The translations under genes and the position numbers were made by a program. From assembly GCF_030418455.1 (NCBI RefSeq), contig NZ_JAUHPW010000001.1, forward strand, positions 542,317-606,316: 64,000 nt of DNA, in the 5' to 3' direction. Shown piece by piece: positions 50,654-59,009 of this stretch. Source of the DNA: Demequina litoralis. Lineage in GTDB: Bacteria > Actinomycetota > Actinomycetes > Actinomycetales > Demequinaceae. The notes below the pieces were generated by a model, which worked only from the letters and a program-made list of their open reading frames with translations, was not told the DNA's origin and did not search any database. The stretch's first letter is position 1. The number at the start of each line of letters is the position of its first letter.

Positions 50654-53062
50654 TCAGAGGCGCGCGTCCCAGTAGCCCATGAACGGGTCGACCGGGTTGA
50701 TGCCACGGAACTCCGACTCGCCCGTGAGCTTGCCGGCCACCGCCGCGATGGTCGCGTCGTTCGAGGCGTACGCGTTGATGTACGTCTTCACGCGCGGCAC
50801 GTCCTGGAGGTGGAACGGGTTCGCCACCGAGACCACGATGGTGGGCACCTCGTGCGCGAAGCGCGGCAGGTTGGCCGCGGTCCAGAAGGTCCAGTCGAGG
50901 CGCGCGGTGGGGTGGTTCGAGGTCGGCGGCACGTCCGCGACGTAGATCACCAGGTCGTAGTGGTCGCGAAGGTCGTCGCCGACGACGGCGCCGTCGCGGC
51001 CGACCGCGCCGAACATGGTCGCCTCGCGCGGCGGGTCCTGGTGCACGGCGGCCTCGAAGCCGCGCTCGCTCAGCTGGGCCGCGAGCTTGTCGGCGGCGGC
51101 GGTCGACGGCATCGAGCCGCCGCGCAGCGAGTAGAGCAGGACGCGCGGGGTCGACTCGGGCGACAGCGGCAGCAGGCCCTCCTCGAGGTCCTTCACCAGC
51201 GTGACGGCGGCGTCGGCCTGCTGAGCGGCCCAGCCCTCGTGCATGCCGCGGTTCACGCCCTCGAGCCCGGGGGCGAGCTCCTCGGTGGTGGCGGCGTGGA
51301 GGCCCAGCGCGGCCTTGACGGCGAGCACGCGGGTGACGGCCTGGTCGAGGCGCTCCTCCGTGACCACGCCGGCCTCGACGCCCGCGAGCATGTGGGCGTA
51401 GTCGGCGGCGAAGTCGTCCGCGAACAGGAACATGTCGCAGCCCGCGGCGATCGACTGGGGCACGGCCTGGGCGCGCGGCATCGACATCTGCATGCCCGCC
51501 ATGAGGGTGGCGTCGGTGACGACGAGGCCGTTGAAGCCCAGCTTGCCGCGCAGGAGGTCGGTGGTGATCTCCGGCGCGAGCGACGCGGGGAGGATGTCCT
51601 CGTCCTTGATGCCGGGGCGCAGGGCGCGCGAGTAGGCCGGCAGCGCGATGTGCGCGGCCATCACGGTGAGCGCGCCCGCGTCGATGACGGCCTGGTAGAC
51701 CTCGCCGAAGGTGGCGTCCCACTCGTCGGTGGAGAGCGTGTTGACCGTGGTGATGAGGTGCTGGTCGCGGTCGTCGACGCCGTCGCCGGGCCAGTGCTTG
51801 ACCGAGGCGGCGACGCCGTTGTCCTGCAGGCCCTTGACGAACTCGACGCCCATGTCGCGCACGCGCGCGGTCTCCGAGCCGAACCCGCGGTTGAGGACGA
51901 TCGGGTTGTGGGGGTTCATCTGGATGTCGATGATCGGCGAGAACGCCCAGTTGACGCCCATCGCGCGGCCCTGGACGGCGCAGACCTCGCCCATGCGGTA
52001 CGCCGACGACGGGTCGTCGGTCGCGGCGGCCTGCAGCGGCGAGCCCATCGACGTCTGGTCGAAGGCCGCGCCCGAGGCGCCGGCCTCGATGTTCGCCGCG
52101 ATGAGCGCGGGCACGGTGCACCTGTCCTGGATGTAGCGGTTGAGCTCGATGATCTCGTGCGAGAGCGACGGGCGGCGCATGTAGCCGCCGGGCTCGGCGA
52201 CGGCCAGCTCGGCGTCGATCTGCTCGGTGGTGCCCGGCATCCCGAGCAGGCAGAACAGCTGGCCGACCTTCTGCTCGAGGCTCAGCCCGGCGAGGGTGGT
52301 GGTCACCCACTCCTGCGCGGCGGCGTCGAGGTGGAACGGTGCGGCGTCGAGCCGGACGGGGGCGGTGGTCATGGTCTCCTCCTCGAGACGTGCGGCGAGC
52401 GTAGCCGCGAAGGTGATGCCGTGGGCCGCGAGGGCGTCGACGGCGTGGAGCCCGGGGATGACGGCGGCGGCCTCGGTCAGCACGGCCGGGTCGCCGATGC
52501 CGACGGCGGTCATGCCTGCCGCGTTGGCGGCCTGCACGCCGGCGATGGCGTCCTCGAAGACGATGCAGGTGGCCGGGTCGACGCCGAGCGCCTCGGCGCC
52601 GGCGAGGAACACCCGTGGGTGGGGCTTGGCCTCGGTCACCACGGAGCCGTCCACGATCGCGTCGAACAGGCCCGTGATGCCCAGGCGCTCAAGGATCAGC
52701 GGCGCGTTGCGCGAGGCCGAGCCCAGCGCGGTGCGCACCCCGCGGGCGCGCAGGTCCTCGAGGACCTCCTGGGCGCCGGGCAGCATGTCCGCCGGCGTGA
52801 TCGCCGCGATCGCGTCGACGTAGCGGGCGTTCTTCTCGTCCGCCAGGCGCAGCGCGGTCGCCTCGTCGACCTCGACGCCGCCGATCTCGAGCACGATGCG
52901 CAGGGCGTCCATGCGTCCCACGCCCTTGAGACGCTCCTCGTCCTCGTCCGCGAGCGTGAAGCCCAGCTCGGCGGCGGTCTGCCGCCACGCGGCGAAGTGG
53001 TGGACGGCGGTGTCGACGATCACGCCGTCGAGGTCGAACAGCGCGGCGGAGGCCGTGGTCAT
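50654..53062 (-). CDS. Beta-phosphoglucomutase fused to a NagZ-type GH3 enzyme
   Basis: 802 aa, one open frame. Residues 1-230 are a complete beta-phosphoglucomutase: nucleophile Asp10 and Asp12 (FDLDGVI), Lys146 (AKPHP) and Glu170/Asp171 (FEDAIAG). Residues 231-802 are a GH3 domain with ANIEAG, KHWPGDG, an Asp433-x-His435 dyad (DRDQH), MAAH and nucleophile Asp517 (GLVVTDA). The Asp-x-His dyad places it with NagZ-like GH3 members, some of which (Cellulomonas fimi Nag3) were reported to act as phosphorylases. A retaining phosphorolysis of a beta-glucoside would give beta-Glc-1-P, the mutase substrate. No signal peptide. A strong internal start at 52372 may also yield GH3 alone (572 aa). It follows the SBP gene by 42 bp. 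Confidence 0.9.
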   Translation of the reverse strand: MTTASAALFDLDGVIVDTAVHHFAAWRQTAAELGFTLADEDEERLKGVGRMDALRIVLEIGGVEVDEATALRLADEKNARYVDAIAAITPADMLPGAQEVLEDLRARGVRTALGSASRNAPLILERLGITGLFDAIVDGSVVTEAKPHPRVFLAGAEALGVDPATCIVFEDAIAGVQAANAAGMTAVGIGDPAVLTEAAAVIPGLHAVDALAAHGITFAATLAARLEEETMTTAPVRLDAAPFHLDAAAQEWVTTTLAGLSLEQKVGQLFCLLGMPGTTEQIDAELAVAEPGGYMRRPSLSHEIIELNRYIQDRCTVPALIAANIEAGASGAAFDQTSMGSPLQAAATDDPSSAYRMGEVCAVQGRAMGVNWAFSPIIDIQMNPHNPIVLNRGFGSETARVRDMGVEFVKGLQDNGVAASVKHWPGDGVDDRDQHLITTVNTLSTDEWDATFGEVYQAVIDAGALTVMAAHIALPAYSRALRPGIKDEDILPASLAPEITTDLLRGKLGFNGLVVTDATLMAGMQMSMPRAQAVPQSIAAGCDMFLFADDFAADYAHMLAGVEAGVVTEERLDQAVTRVLAVKAALGLHAATTEELAPGLEGVNRGMHEGWAAQQADAAVTLVKDLEEGLLPLSPESTPRVLLYSLRGGSMPSTAAADKLAAQLSERGFEAAVHQDPPREATMFGAVGRDGAVVGDDLRDHYDLVIYVADVPPTSNHPTARLDWTFWTAANLPRFAHEVPTIVVSVANPFHLQDVPRVKTYINAYASNDATIAAVAGKLTGESEFRGINPVDPFMGYWDARL
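52370..52386 (-). promoter_or_regulatory. Internal ribosome binding site and start inside the fusion gene
   Basis: On the minus strand GAGGAGGAGACCATG offers a near-consensus site 5 nt before an in-frame ATG (52372) exactly at the domain junction. GH3 may be translated both as a fusion and as a free protein. Confidence 0.5.
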
Positions 53063-53104
53063 GGGGTCCTGCTTTCGAGGTGTGGAGCGGTGGGCTGCGA
53101 CGGT

Positions 53105-54646
53105 TCAGGCGTCGGCGGGGACGATGTTCCAGAGGTACGGGTACGCGTTGCCGACCTGCAGCGTCGCATCCGTGCCCTCGGCGGTGTAGAAGACCTGGAG
53201 GTTGCGGTACCAGGGGGCGAACCATGCCTCGTCGACCACGTGGTCGTTGAGCGCGCGCGCCGCGGCGTCGTCTCCGGTCTGCATCTTCTCGGCGAGCAGG
53301 TCGACCCACTCGTCGGCCACGTGCATCGCGTTCCAGGGCGCGCCCGTGGCGATCGAGAGGTTGTAGGTCTCCCAGGCGGACGCGGGCTGTTCGAGCTGCA
53401 TCGAGGCGAGGCCGAACTGGCCGCCGAGCACGGCGCCGAAGTAGTCCTGGGCGGCCACGGGAGTGAGCACCGCCGTGATGCCGACCTTGCGCAGCTGCTC
53501 GCGGAGCAGGTTGAAGGTCGCCTCCGGCACGAAGTTCACGGTGGGGATCGTGAGGCTCAGGCCGTCCGCGTAGCCGGCCTCCGCGAGCAGCGCCTTGGCC
53601 TTGGCCGGCGAGTGCGGGTAGGCCTCCTCGAGGTCCTCCTCGAAGCCGGGCGTGTGGGGCCCGAAGATCTGCGAGGTGACCTCGCCGCGACCGCCGAGCA
53701 GGGCGTCGAGCAGCGCCTCGCGGTCGAGCGCGTAGTTGATCGCGCGGCGGACGCGGACGTCGGCCAGGGCGGGCTCGACGGCGCCGGCGCGGTCGAACAG
53801 CAGCAGGCCCGTCCAGTCGAGCGTGAACTCGTGAGCCGAGTAGCCGGCCGCCTCGATCTGGCCGAAGCCGGAGTAGCCGGTGTAGAGGACGGCGTCGAGC
53901 CTGTTGCCGACGAGCTCCTCCTGGAGCTCGCCCGCATCCTCGTGGACGGTCATGACGACCTGGTCGTAGTGCTGACGCTCGGGGTCCCAGTAGTCGGGGT
54001 TCGCGGTGAAGACGTAGGTCTCGCCCTCCACCGTCTGCGCGGCGTCGAGGAGGTAGGGACCGGTGCCCACGGGCGCCGGGTCGTCGAAGGACGACGGCGA
54101 CTCCATGTAGCCCGCAGCCTTCGACAGGTTGGTGAGCAGCGCCGGGTCCGGCGCCGTCAGGGTGACCTCGACGGTCTCGTCCCCGATCGCCTCGACCTTG
54201 GACACGCCCGCGAGCCACGCGGCGTTCTCGGACGAGCCGTCGCGGAAGCGCAGGAGGTTCGCGACCGCGACGTCCGCGGTGAACGGCGTGCCGTCCGTGA
54301 AGGTGACGTCGTCGCGCAGGGACATGGTGAGGACGGTGCCGTCCTCGTTGTACTCGAAGCCGGTGGCGAGCGAGGGCAGGATCGAGTTGTCCGGCTCGGC
54401 GCGCACGAGCGTGTCGTACACCGCCTGGCCGTAGGCCGAGTGCGTCGCGAAGGACATCTCTGCGGCGACGAAGCCGTTGGCGCCCGGCGCGTCGACCATG
54501 CCGAGGCGCAGCACGGGGGACGATGCGGCGGCCGCGGCGGTGCCGTCTGCGCTGGGCGCCGCGTCGGTGGACGCGGTGGCGCCCGCGCACCCTGCCAGTG
54601 CGGTCGCGCCGATGGCGGCCCAGATCACGGTGCCCCGATGAAACAT
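53105..54646 (-). CDS. Family 5 (oligopeptide-type) extracellular solute-binding lipoprotein, orphan
   Basis: 513 aa. The signal peptide has a lipobox ALAGC (Cys20); the mature part is a DppA/OppA-type binding protein (SLRDDVTFTDGTPFTADVAV, VGTGPYLLD, VRRAINYALDREAL). Some members bind oligosaccharides instead of peptides. No permease or ATPase of this class is nearby, so it must use a transporter encoded elsewhere. Its co-transcription with the PGM-GH3 fusion suggests a beta-glycoside ligand. The start is MFHRG behind GGGGA; the longer open frame is rejected. Divergent from the TetR gene. Confidence 0.88.
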   Translation of the reverse strand: MFHRGTVIWAAIGATALAGCAGATASTDAAPSADGTAAAAASSPVLRLGMVDAPGANGFVAAEMSFATHSAYGQAVYDTLVRAEPDNSILPSLATGFEYNEDGTVLTMSLRDDVTFTDGTPFTADVAVANLLRFRDGSSENAAWLAGVSKVEAIGDETVEVTLTAPDPALLTNLSKAAGYMESPSSFDDPAPVGTGPYLLDAAQTVEGETYVFTANPDYWDPERQHYDQVVMTVHEDAGELQEELVGNRLDAVLYTGYSGFGQIEAAGYSAHEFTLDWTGLLLFDRAGAVEPALADVRVRRAINYALDREALLDALLGGRGEVTSQIFGPHTPGFEEDLEEAYPHSPAKAKALLAEAGYADGLSLTIPTVNFVPEATFNLLREQLRKVGITAVLTPVAAQDYFGAVLGGQFGLASMQLEQPASAWETYNLSIATGAPWNAMHVADEWVDLLAEKMQTGDDAAARALNDHVVDEAWFAPWYRNLQVFYTAEGTDATLQVGNAYPYLWNIVPADA

Positions 54647-54718
54647 CGCTGTTCCCCATTCCTCGCGTGGTGCGCGGTCCTCCGTCAGATCCGACCGGAT
54701 GCGAAGGTAGCACAAAAC

Positions 54719-54734
54719 CTGAACGACCACTAAG
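54719..54734. promoter_or_regulatory. Half-conserved TetR-type operator, SBP/tetR gap
   Basis: CTGAACGACCACTAAG shares the left half (CTGAAC) and spacing with the perfect palindrome at 55446. It lies in the SBP promoter region of the divergent gap. Confidence 0.35.
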
Positions 54735-54777
54735 TTTTCACGGATCGGGCCGCCGGGCGGGTGCTACCGTGAGCGCC

Positions 54778-55392
54778 ATGACCGGTCGGACCGCCTCGCG
54801 AGGCAGCTACGCGAAGACCGCCGCCCGACGTCAGGAGATCCTCGAGGCGGCGTTCGCCGTCTTCGCCGAGCGCGGCTACGAGAACGGCTCGCTGCGCGAT
54901 ATCGCCGACAAGGTGGGCATCAGCCAGGGCGGCATCCTCTTCCACTTCGGGTCGAAGATCGACCTCCTCGAGGCCGTCCTCGACCTGCGCGACGCCCGCA
55001 GCCGCGAGCTGTTCACCACCCGCATCGCGGACCAGGAACCCGGCCTCCCCCACCTGCGCGCGCTGGTCGATCTCGTGCGGGACAACGTCAACGAGCCAGG
55101 CATGATCCAGCTCTACACGCTGCTCGCCGCGGAGGGCACGGCCGCCGACCACCCGGCGCACGCCTACTTCAGCGGCCGCTACGCGTGGCTGGTCGAGCAG
55201 TCGCACCTCTCGCTGCTCGCCCTGCGCGACCAGGGCCTGCTGCGCGCCGGCGTCGAGCCCGGCCACGCGGCACGCTCGCTGGTGGCGCTGCTCGACGGGC
55301 TCCAGCTCCAGTGGCTCTACCGGCCCACCGAGATCGACATGGTGGGCGACCTGCGCACCTCGATCCAGCAGCTCATCTCCGTCCCGCTCTAG
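54778..55392 (+). CDS. TetR-family transcriptional regulator
   Basis: 204 aa. N-terminal HTH (RRQEILEAAFAVFAERGYENGSLRDIADKVGISQGGILFHFGSK, about 20-62); the C-terminal ligand domain is of the TetR_C_6-like type. A -10-like TACCGT ends 7 bp before the ATG and no Shine-Dalgarno is seen, so the message may be leaderless. It stands between the SBP/PGM-GH3 operon and the third GH78. A palindrome at 55446 and a half-copy at 54719 are the probable targets. Confidence 0.88.
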   Translation: MTGRTASRGSYAKTAARRQEILEAAFAVFAERGYENGSLRDIADKVGISQGGILFHFGSKIDLLEAVLDLRDARSRELFTTRIADQEPGLPHLRALVDLVRDNVNEPGMIQLYTLLAAEGTAADHPAHAYFSGRYAWLVEQSHLSLLALRDQGLLRAGVEPGHAARSLVALLDGLQLQWLYRPTEIDMVGDLRTSIQQLISVPL

Positions 55393-55445
55393 GACCCCCG
55401 GACGCCCGCGGCGGGCCCGCGCCATGCCACAATGGCCATTCAAAT

Positions 55446-55461
55446 CTGAACACACGTTCAG
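55446..55461. promoter_or_regulatory. TetR-type palindromic operator before the third GH78
   Basis: CTGAACACACGTTCAG: 6-bp perfect arms, 4-bp centre, 28 bp before the GH78 start codon. It lies in a short AT-richer promoter patch (CCATTCAAATCTGAAC). Confidence 0.6.
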
Positions 55462-55489
55462 TTGATGCACCGCACGAAGGGACGACACC

Positions 55490-58351
55490 GTGTCGAAGGT
55501 GACGCAGCTCTGGCTCGACGGCCGCGGAGGCCCGCGCTTCCTGGCCTCCCCCACGCCCACGCTCACGTGGACCACCGCCTCCGACCGTGAGGGCTGGCTG
55601 CAGTCCGCCGCGCAGGTCGAGCTGTCCCTCGCCGGCGAGGCCACGGTCGCGGACCTCGACGGCCGCGGCTCGGTCGCGGTCGCCTGGCCGTTCGCCCCGC
55701 TCGCGCCGTACACGCGCGGCTCGGTGCGGGTCCGCGTGCGCGCCGAGGGCGAGGAGTGGTCCGCGTGGAGCACGGCGGTCGAGGTGCTCACCGGCCCCCT
55801 CGGCGCCGAGGACGTCTCCGCCTCGTTCGTGACCGCAGCCGCCCCCCTCGTCGAGGACGAGGCGACGCGCCCGACCGTGCGCGCGGCCGGCGCGGTCGAG
55901 GTCCGTGCGGGGCTCGCACGCGCCGTGCTCACGTCGACCGCGCTCGGCGTGTACGAGCCCGTCGTGAACGGCGCCGTCGCGACGGACGAGGTGCTCGCCC
56001 CCGGGTGGACCGTCTACCAGGACCGCCTGCTGTTCCAGACCGTCGATGTCACCGACCTCCTGCACGAGGGCGCCAACGTCGTCGGCGCCGAGGTCGCCGA
56101 GGGCTGGCACCGCGAGCGCTTCGGCTTCGACGGCGCGTTCTCCGTCGCCTACGAGGGCGAGACCTCGCTGCTCATGCAGCTGCGCCTCGAGTACGCCGAC
56201 GGCACCGTCGAGACCCACGGCACCGGCGAGGGGTGGCTCGCCACCCGCACCGGCCCGACGCTCTCCGCGTCGATCTACCAGGGCGAGCGCCGCGACGAGC
56301 GCCTCGCCGACGACGGCCTCGCGTCGCTCGCCGACGGCGCCCCGGCCCTCGCGGACGCCGCCCCGGCGCGCATCGTCCCGCACCCGGCCGCCGCCCTCGA
56401 GCCCGCGGCCGCTCCCCCGGTCCGCCGCATCGAGACCGTCGCCCCCGTCGAGACCACCACGCTCGAGGACGGCACGGTCCGCCTCGACCTCGGCGAGAAC
56501 CTCGTGGGCTGGCTGCGCATCCGCGCGACCGCGCCCGCGGGCACCGAGATCACCCTGCGCCACGCCGAGGTCATCGAGGACGGCGCGCTCGGCACGCGCC
56601 CGCTGCGCCACGCGGCCAACACCGACACGGTGGTCGTCGGCGCGTCCGGCACCGTCGACTTCGCCCCCCGCTTCACGTTCCACGGCTTCCGCTACGCCGA
56701 GGTCTCGGGACTGCCGTCCGCGGACGCGCTCGACTCCGCCGAGGCCGTCGTCATCCACACGGACATGGTGCGCACCGGCTGGTGGGAGTGCTCCGACCCG
56801 CTGCTCACGCAGCTCCACCGCAACGTGGTGTGGGGCATGCGGGGCAACTTCGTGTCCCTGCCCACCGACTGCCCGCAGCGCGACGAGCGCCTGGGCTGGA
56901 CCGGCGACATCCAGGTGTTCGCCCCCACCGCGGCCTACCTCTACGACTCGGGCGCGATGCTCGGGTCGTGGTTGCGCGACCTCGAGGCCGAGCAGACCCG
57001 CTTCGACGGCGTGGTGCCGAACTTCGTGCCCAACCCGGTCCCGGGCACGCCCGTGCTGCCCGCCGCCGCATGGGGCGACGCCGCGACGCTCGTGCCGGAC
57101 GCGCTCTTCACCGCGCTGGGCGACGCCGCCGTGCTCGCGCGCCAGTACGCGTCGATGACGGCGTGGGCCGAGACGGTCCTCGCCGCGGCCGACGAGGACG
57201 GCCTGTGGGTCGGCGGCTTCCAGTTCGGCGACTGGCTGGACCCGAGCGCTCCCCCGCACAACCCGTCCGCCGCGAAGGCCGATCCGGACATCGTCGCGAC
57301 CGCGTACCTCTACCGCACGCTGGTCGCGTGCGAGCGGGCCGCGACCGTGCTCGACCTCCCCGAGGACGCGACCCGCTGGAACGCGCTCGCCGACCGCACC
57401 CGCGCATCGTTCCTCGCCACCTACGTCACGCCCACCGGCCGGATCCTGTCCGACTCGCACACCGTCTACGCCCTCGCGATCGCGTTCGGCCTGCTCGACG
57501 GCGACGCGCGCCGTCAGGCCGCCGGCGACCGCCTCGCGGAGCTGGTGGTGAGCCACGGCTTCCGCATCCGCACCGGCTTCGTCGGCACGCCGCTGCTGTG
57601 CGACGCGCTCACCACCACCGGTCACCGCGACGTCGCGCACCGACTCATCGCGGAGACCGGCCTGCCGTCGTGGCTCTACCCCGTCACGATGGGCGCGACC
57701 ACGATCTGGGAGCGCTGGGACTCGATGCTGCCCGACGGCTCGATCAACCCCGGCGAGATGACGTCCTTCAACCACTACGCGCTCGGCGCGGTGGCCGACT
57801 GGCTGCACCGCGACGTCGCCGGCCTGTCGCCGGTCGAGCCCGGCTACCGGACCGCGCGGATCGCGCCGCGCCCGGGCGGCTCGCTCACCTCCGCGAGCAC
57901 CGCGCACGACAGCGCGTACGGCCGCTTCGAGGTGGCGTGGACGCTCGCCGACGGCACGCTCGCCGTCACCGCGACGGTGCCCCCGAACACCACGGCGGTC
58001 GTGTCGCTGCCGGGCCTCGAGGACTTCGAGGTCGGCTCGGGCTCGTACACGTGGGAGGTGCCGTTCGCGGGCGAGGCCCGTGCGCCGCAGCGCATCACCA
58101 TGGACACCCGCATCTCCGACCTCGCGTGGGACCCCGCCACGGCGGGCCGCATCATGGGCGTGTGGGGCCGCACCGGCTACTTCATCGGCTTCGGCTGGAA
58201 CGACGGCGGCCGCTGGCGCCCCGACACCACGTTCCGCAACGGCCTGCCGATGATGACTCCCCCGCAGCTCGCGGTGCTGGGCGCGGAGCTCGACGCGATC
58301 AACGTCCAGCACGGCCTCGAGCCGTGCGGCGAGGAGCACTGGCGCCTGTAG
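55490..58351 (+). CDS. Alpha-L-rhamnosidase, GH78 (third copy) with a C-terminal extension
   Basis: 953 aa from a GTG behind GAAGGGACGACACC. GH78 domains run to about residue 862 with LPTDCPQRDERLGWTGD and GATTIWERWDSM (Glu741). The last 90 residues or so (from QRITMDTRISDLAWD) are an extra Trp/Gly-rich module (VWGRTGYFIGFGWNDGGRW) absent from the other two copies. It also has a long Ala/Pro-rich insertion near 290-320 where a copy of the dispersed motif encodes ARIVPHP. There is no signal peptide. Under TetR rather than LacI control. Confidence 0.93.
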   Translation: MSKVTQLWLDGRGGPRFLASPTPTLTWTTASDREGWLQSAAQVELSLAGEATVADLDGRGSVAVAWPFAPLAPYTRGSVRVRVRAEGEEWSAWSTAVEVLTGPLGAEDVSASFVTAAAPLVEDEATRPTVRAAGAVEVRAGLARAVLTSTALGVYEPVVNGAVATDEVLAPGWTVYQDRLLFQTVDVTDLLHEGANVVGAEVAEGWHRERFGFDGAFSVAYEGETSLLMQLRLEYADGTVETHGTGEGWLATRTGPTLSASIYQGERRDERLADDGLASLADGAPALADAAPARIVPHPAAALEPAAAPPVRRIETVAPVETTTLEDGTVRLDLGENLVGWLRIRATAPAGTEITLRHAEVIEDGALGTRPLRHAANTDTVVVGASGTVDFAPRFTFHGFRYAEVSGLPSADALDSAEAVVIHTDMVRTGWWECSDPLLTQLHRNVVWGMRGNFVSLPTDCPQRDERLGWTGDIQVFAPTAAYLYDSGAMLGSWLRDLEAEQTRFDGVVPNFVPNPVPGTPVLPAAAWGDAATLVPDALFTALGDAAVLARQYASMTAWAETVLAAADEDGLWVGGFQFGDWLDPSAPPHNPSAAKADPDIVATAYLYRTLVACERAATVLDLPEDATRWNALADRTRASFLATYVTPTGRILSDSHTVYALAIAFGLLDGDARRQAAGDRLAELVVSHGFRIRTGFVGTPLLCDALTTTGHRDVAHRLIAETGLPSWLYPVTMGATTIWERWDSMLPDGSINPGEMTSFNHYALGAVADWLHRDVAGLSPVEPGYRTARIAPRPGGSLTSASTAHDSAYGRFEVAWTLADGTLAVTATVPPNTTAVVSLPGLEDFEVGSGSYTWEVPFAGEARAPQRITMDTRISDLAWDPATAGRIMGVWGRTGYFIGFGWNDGGRWRPDTTFRNGLPMMTPPQLAVLGAELDAINVQHGLEPCGEEHWRL

Positions 58352-58386
58352 GCGGTGGCGCTCGTCGGCACGAGCCGTTCACGGAG

Positions 58387-58433
58387 GAGCCCGCCTGGCG
58401 GATGGATCGACGATCGATCCGCCAGGCGGGCTC
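58387..58433 (+). terminator. Intrinsic terminator after the third GH78
   Basis: Perfect 17-bp arms GAGCCCGCCTGGCGGAT / ATCCGCCAGGCGGGCTC with a 13-nt centre that can itself pair (GATCG/CGATC). It may serve the convergent lipoprotein gene as well. Confidence 0.8.
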
Positions 58434-58459
58434 GTTCGTGTCCGCGCCGCGACACGCCG

Positions 58460-58915
58460 CTACGGCACCTCGCGCACGACCTCCCCGCCGAGGTCCGCGA
58501 CCGCCGCGAGCTGGTCCGGGTCGGTGGTGGTGAAGATGAAGTGGTCCCCCGTCGCGATGCCGGTGTCGCTCGAGGCGGCCTCGACGGTCGCGAGATCGGA
58601 GTCGAGGTCGTCCTGGGAGACGTAGATCGCGACGGTCGCCTCGGGCGTGCCGTCGCCGTCCTCGTCGCACGTGTACTCCCAGCCGGCGACCACACCCTCG
58701 CCCGCCATCTTGCCGCCCGCCCACGAGGCGCACTCCGACGCGGTGCGGACGTCGTCGACGATGCCGGACACGTCGACCGCGATGGACGAGATCGCATCGC
58801 TCGCGCTGCTCGCGGCCGCGCTTGCGTCCGTGTCCGAGCCGGACGTGCACGCCGCGAGCGCGAGCCCCGCGGCCGCGGCGATCAACGCCGCCTTCGTTCC
58901 GTCGCTGATCCGCAT
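58460..58915 (-). CDS. Small lipoprotein of unknown function
   Basis: 151 aa. The signal peptide has lipobox LALAAC, then a Ser/Ala/Asp-rich linker and a small acidic domain with two Cys (ASECASW and EYTCDEDGDG) that could form a disulfide. It resembles small DUF-type secreted lipoproteins of actinobacteria, but no family is recognised. The ATG follows AAGGAG. Monocistronic. Confidence 0.78.
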   Translation of the reverse strand: MRISDGTKAALIAAAAGLALAACTSGSDTDASAAASSASDAISSIAVDVSGIVDDVRTASECASWAGGKMAGEGVVAGWEYTCDEDGDGTPEATVAIYVSQDDLDSDLATVEAASSDTGIATGDHFIFTTTDPDQLAAVADLGGEVVREVP

Positions 58916-59009
58916 GCGCGCTCCTTCGGCTCGAGGGGACGGCGGCACCGCGGAGCGGGCGCGCGCCGTCCTCCTCAGTATGTGCCGATCGCGGGGACGA
59001 TGCGCGGGG

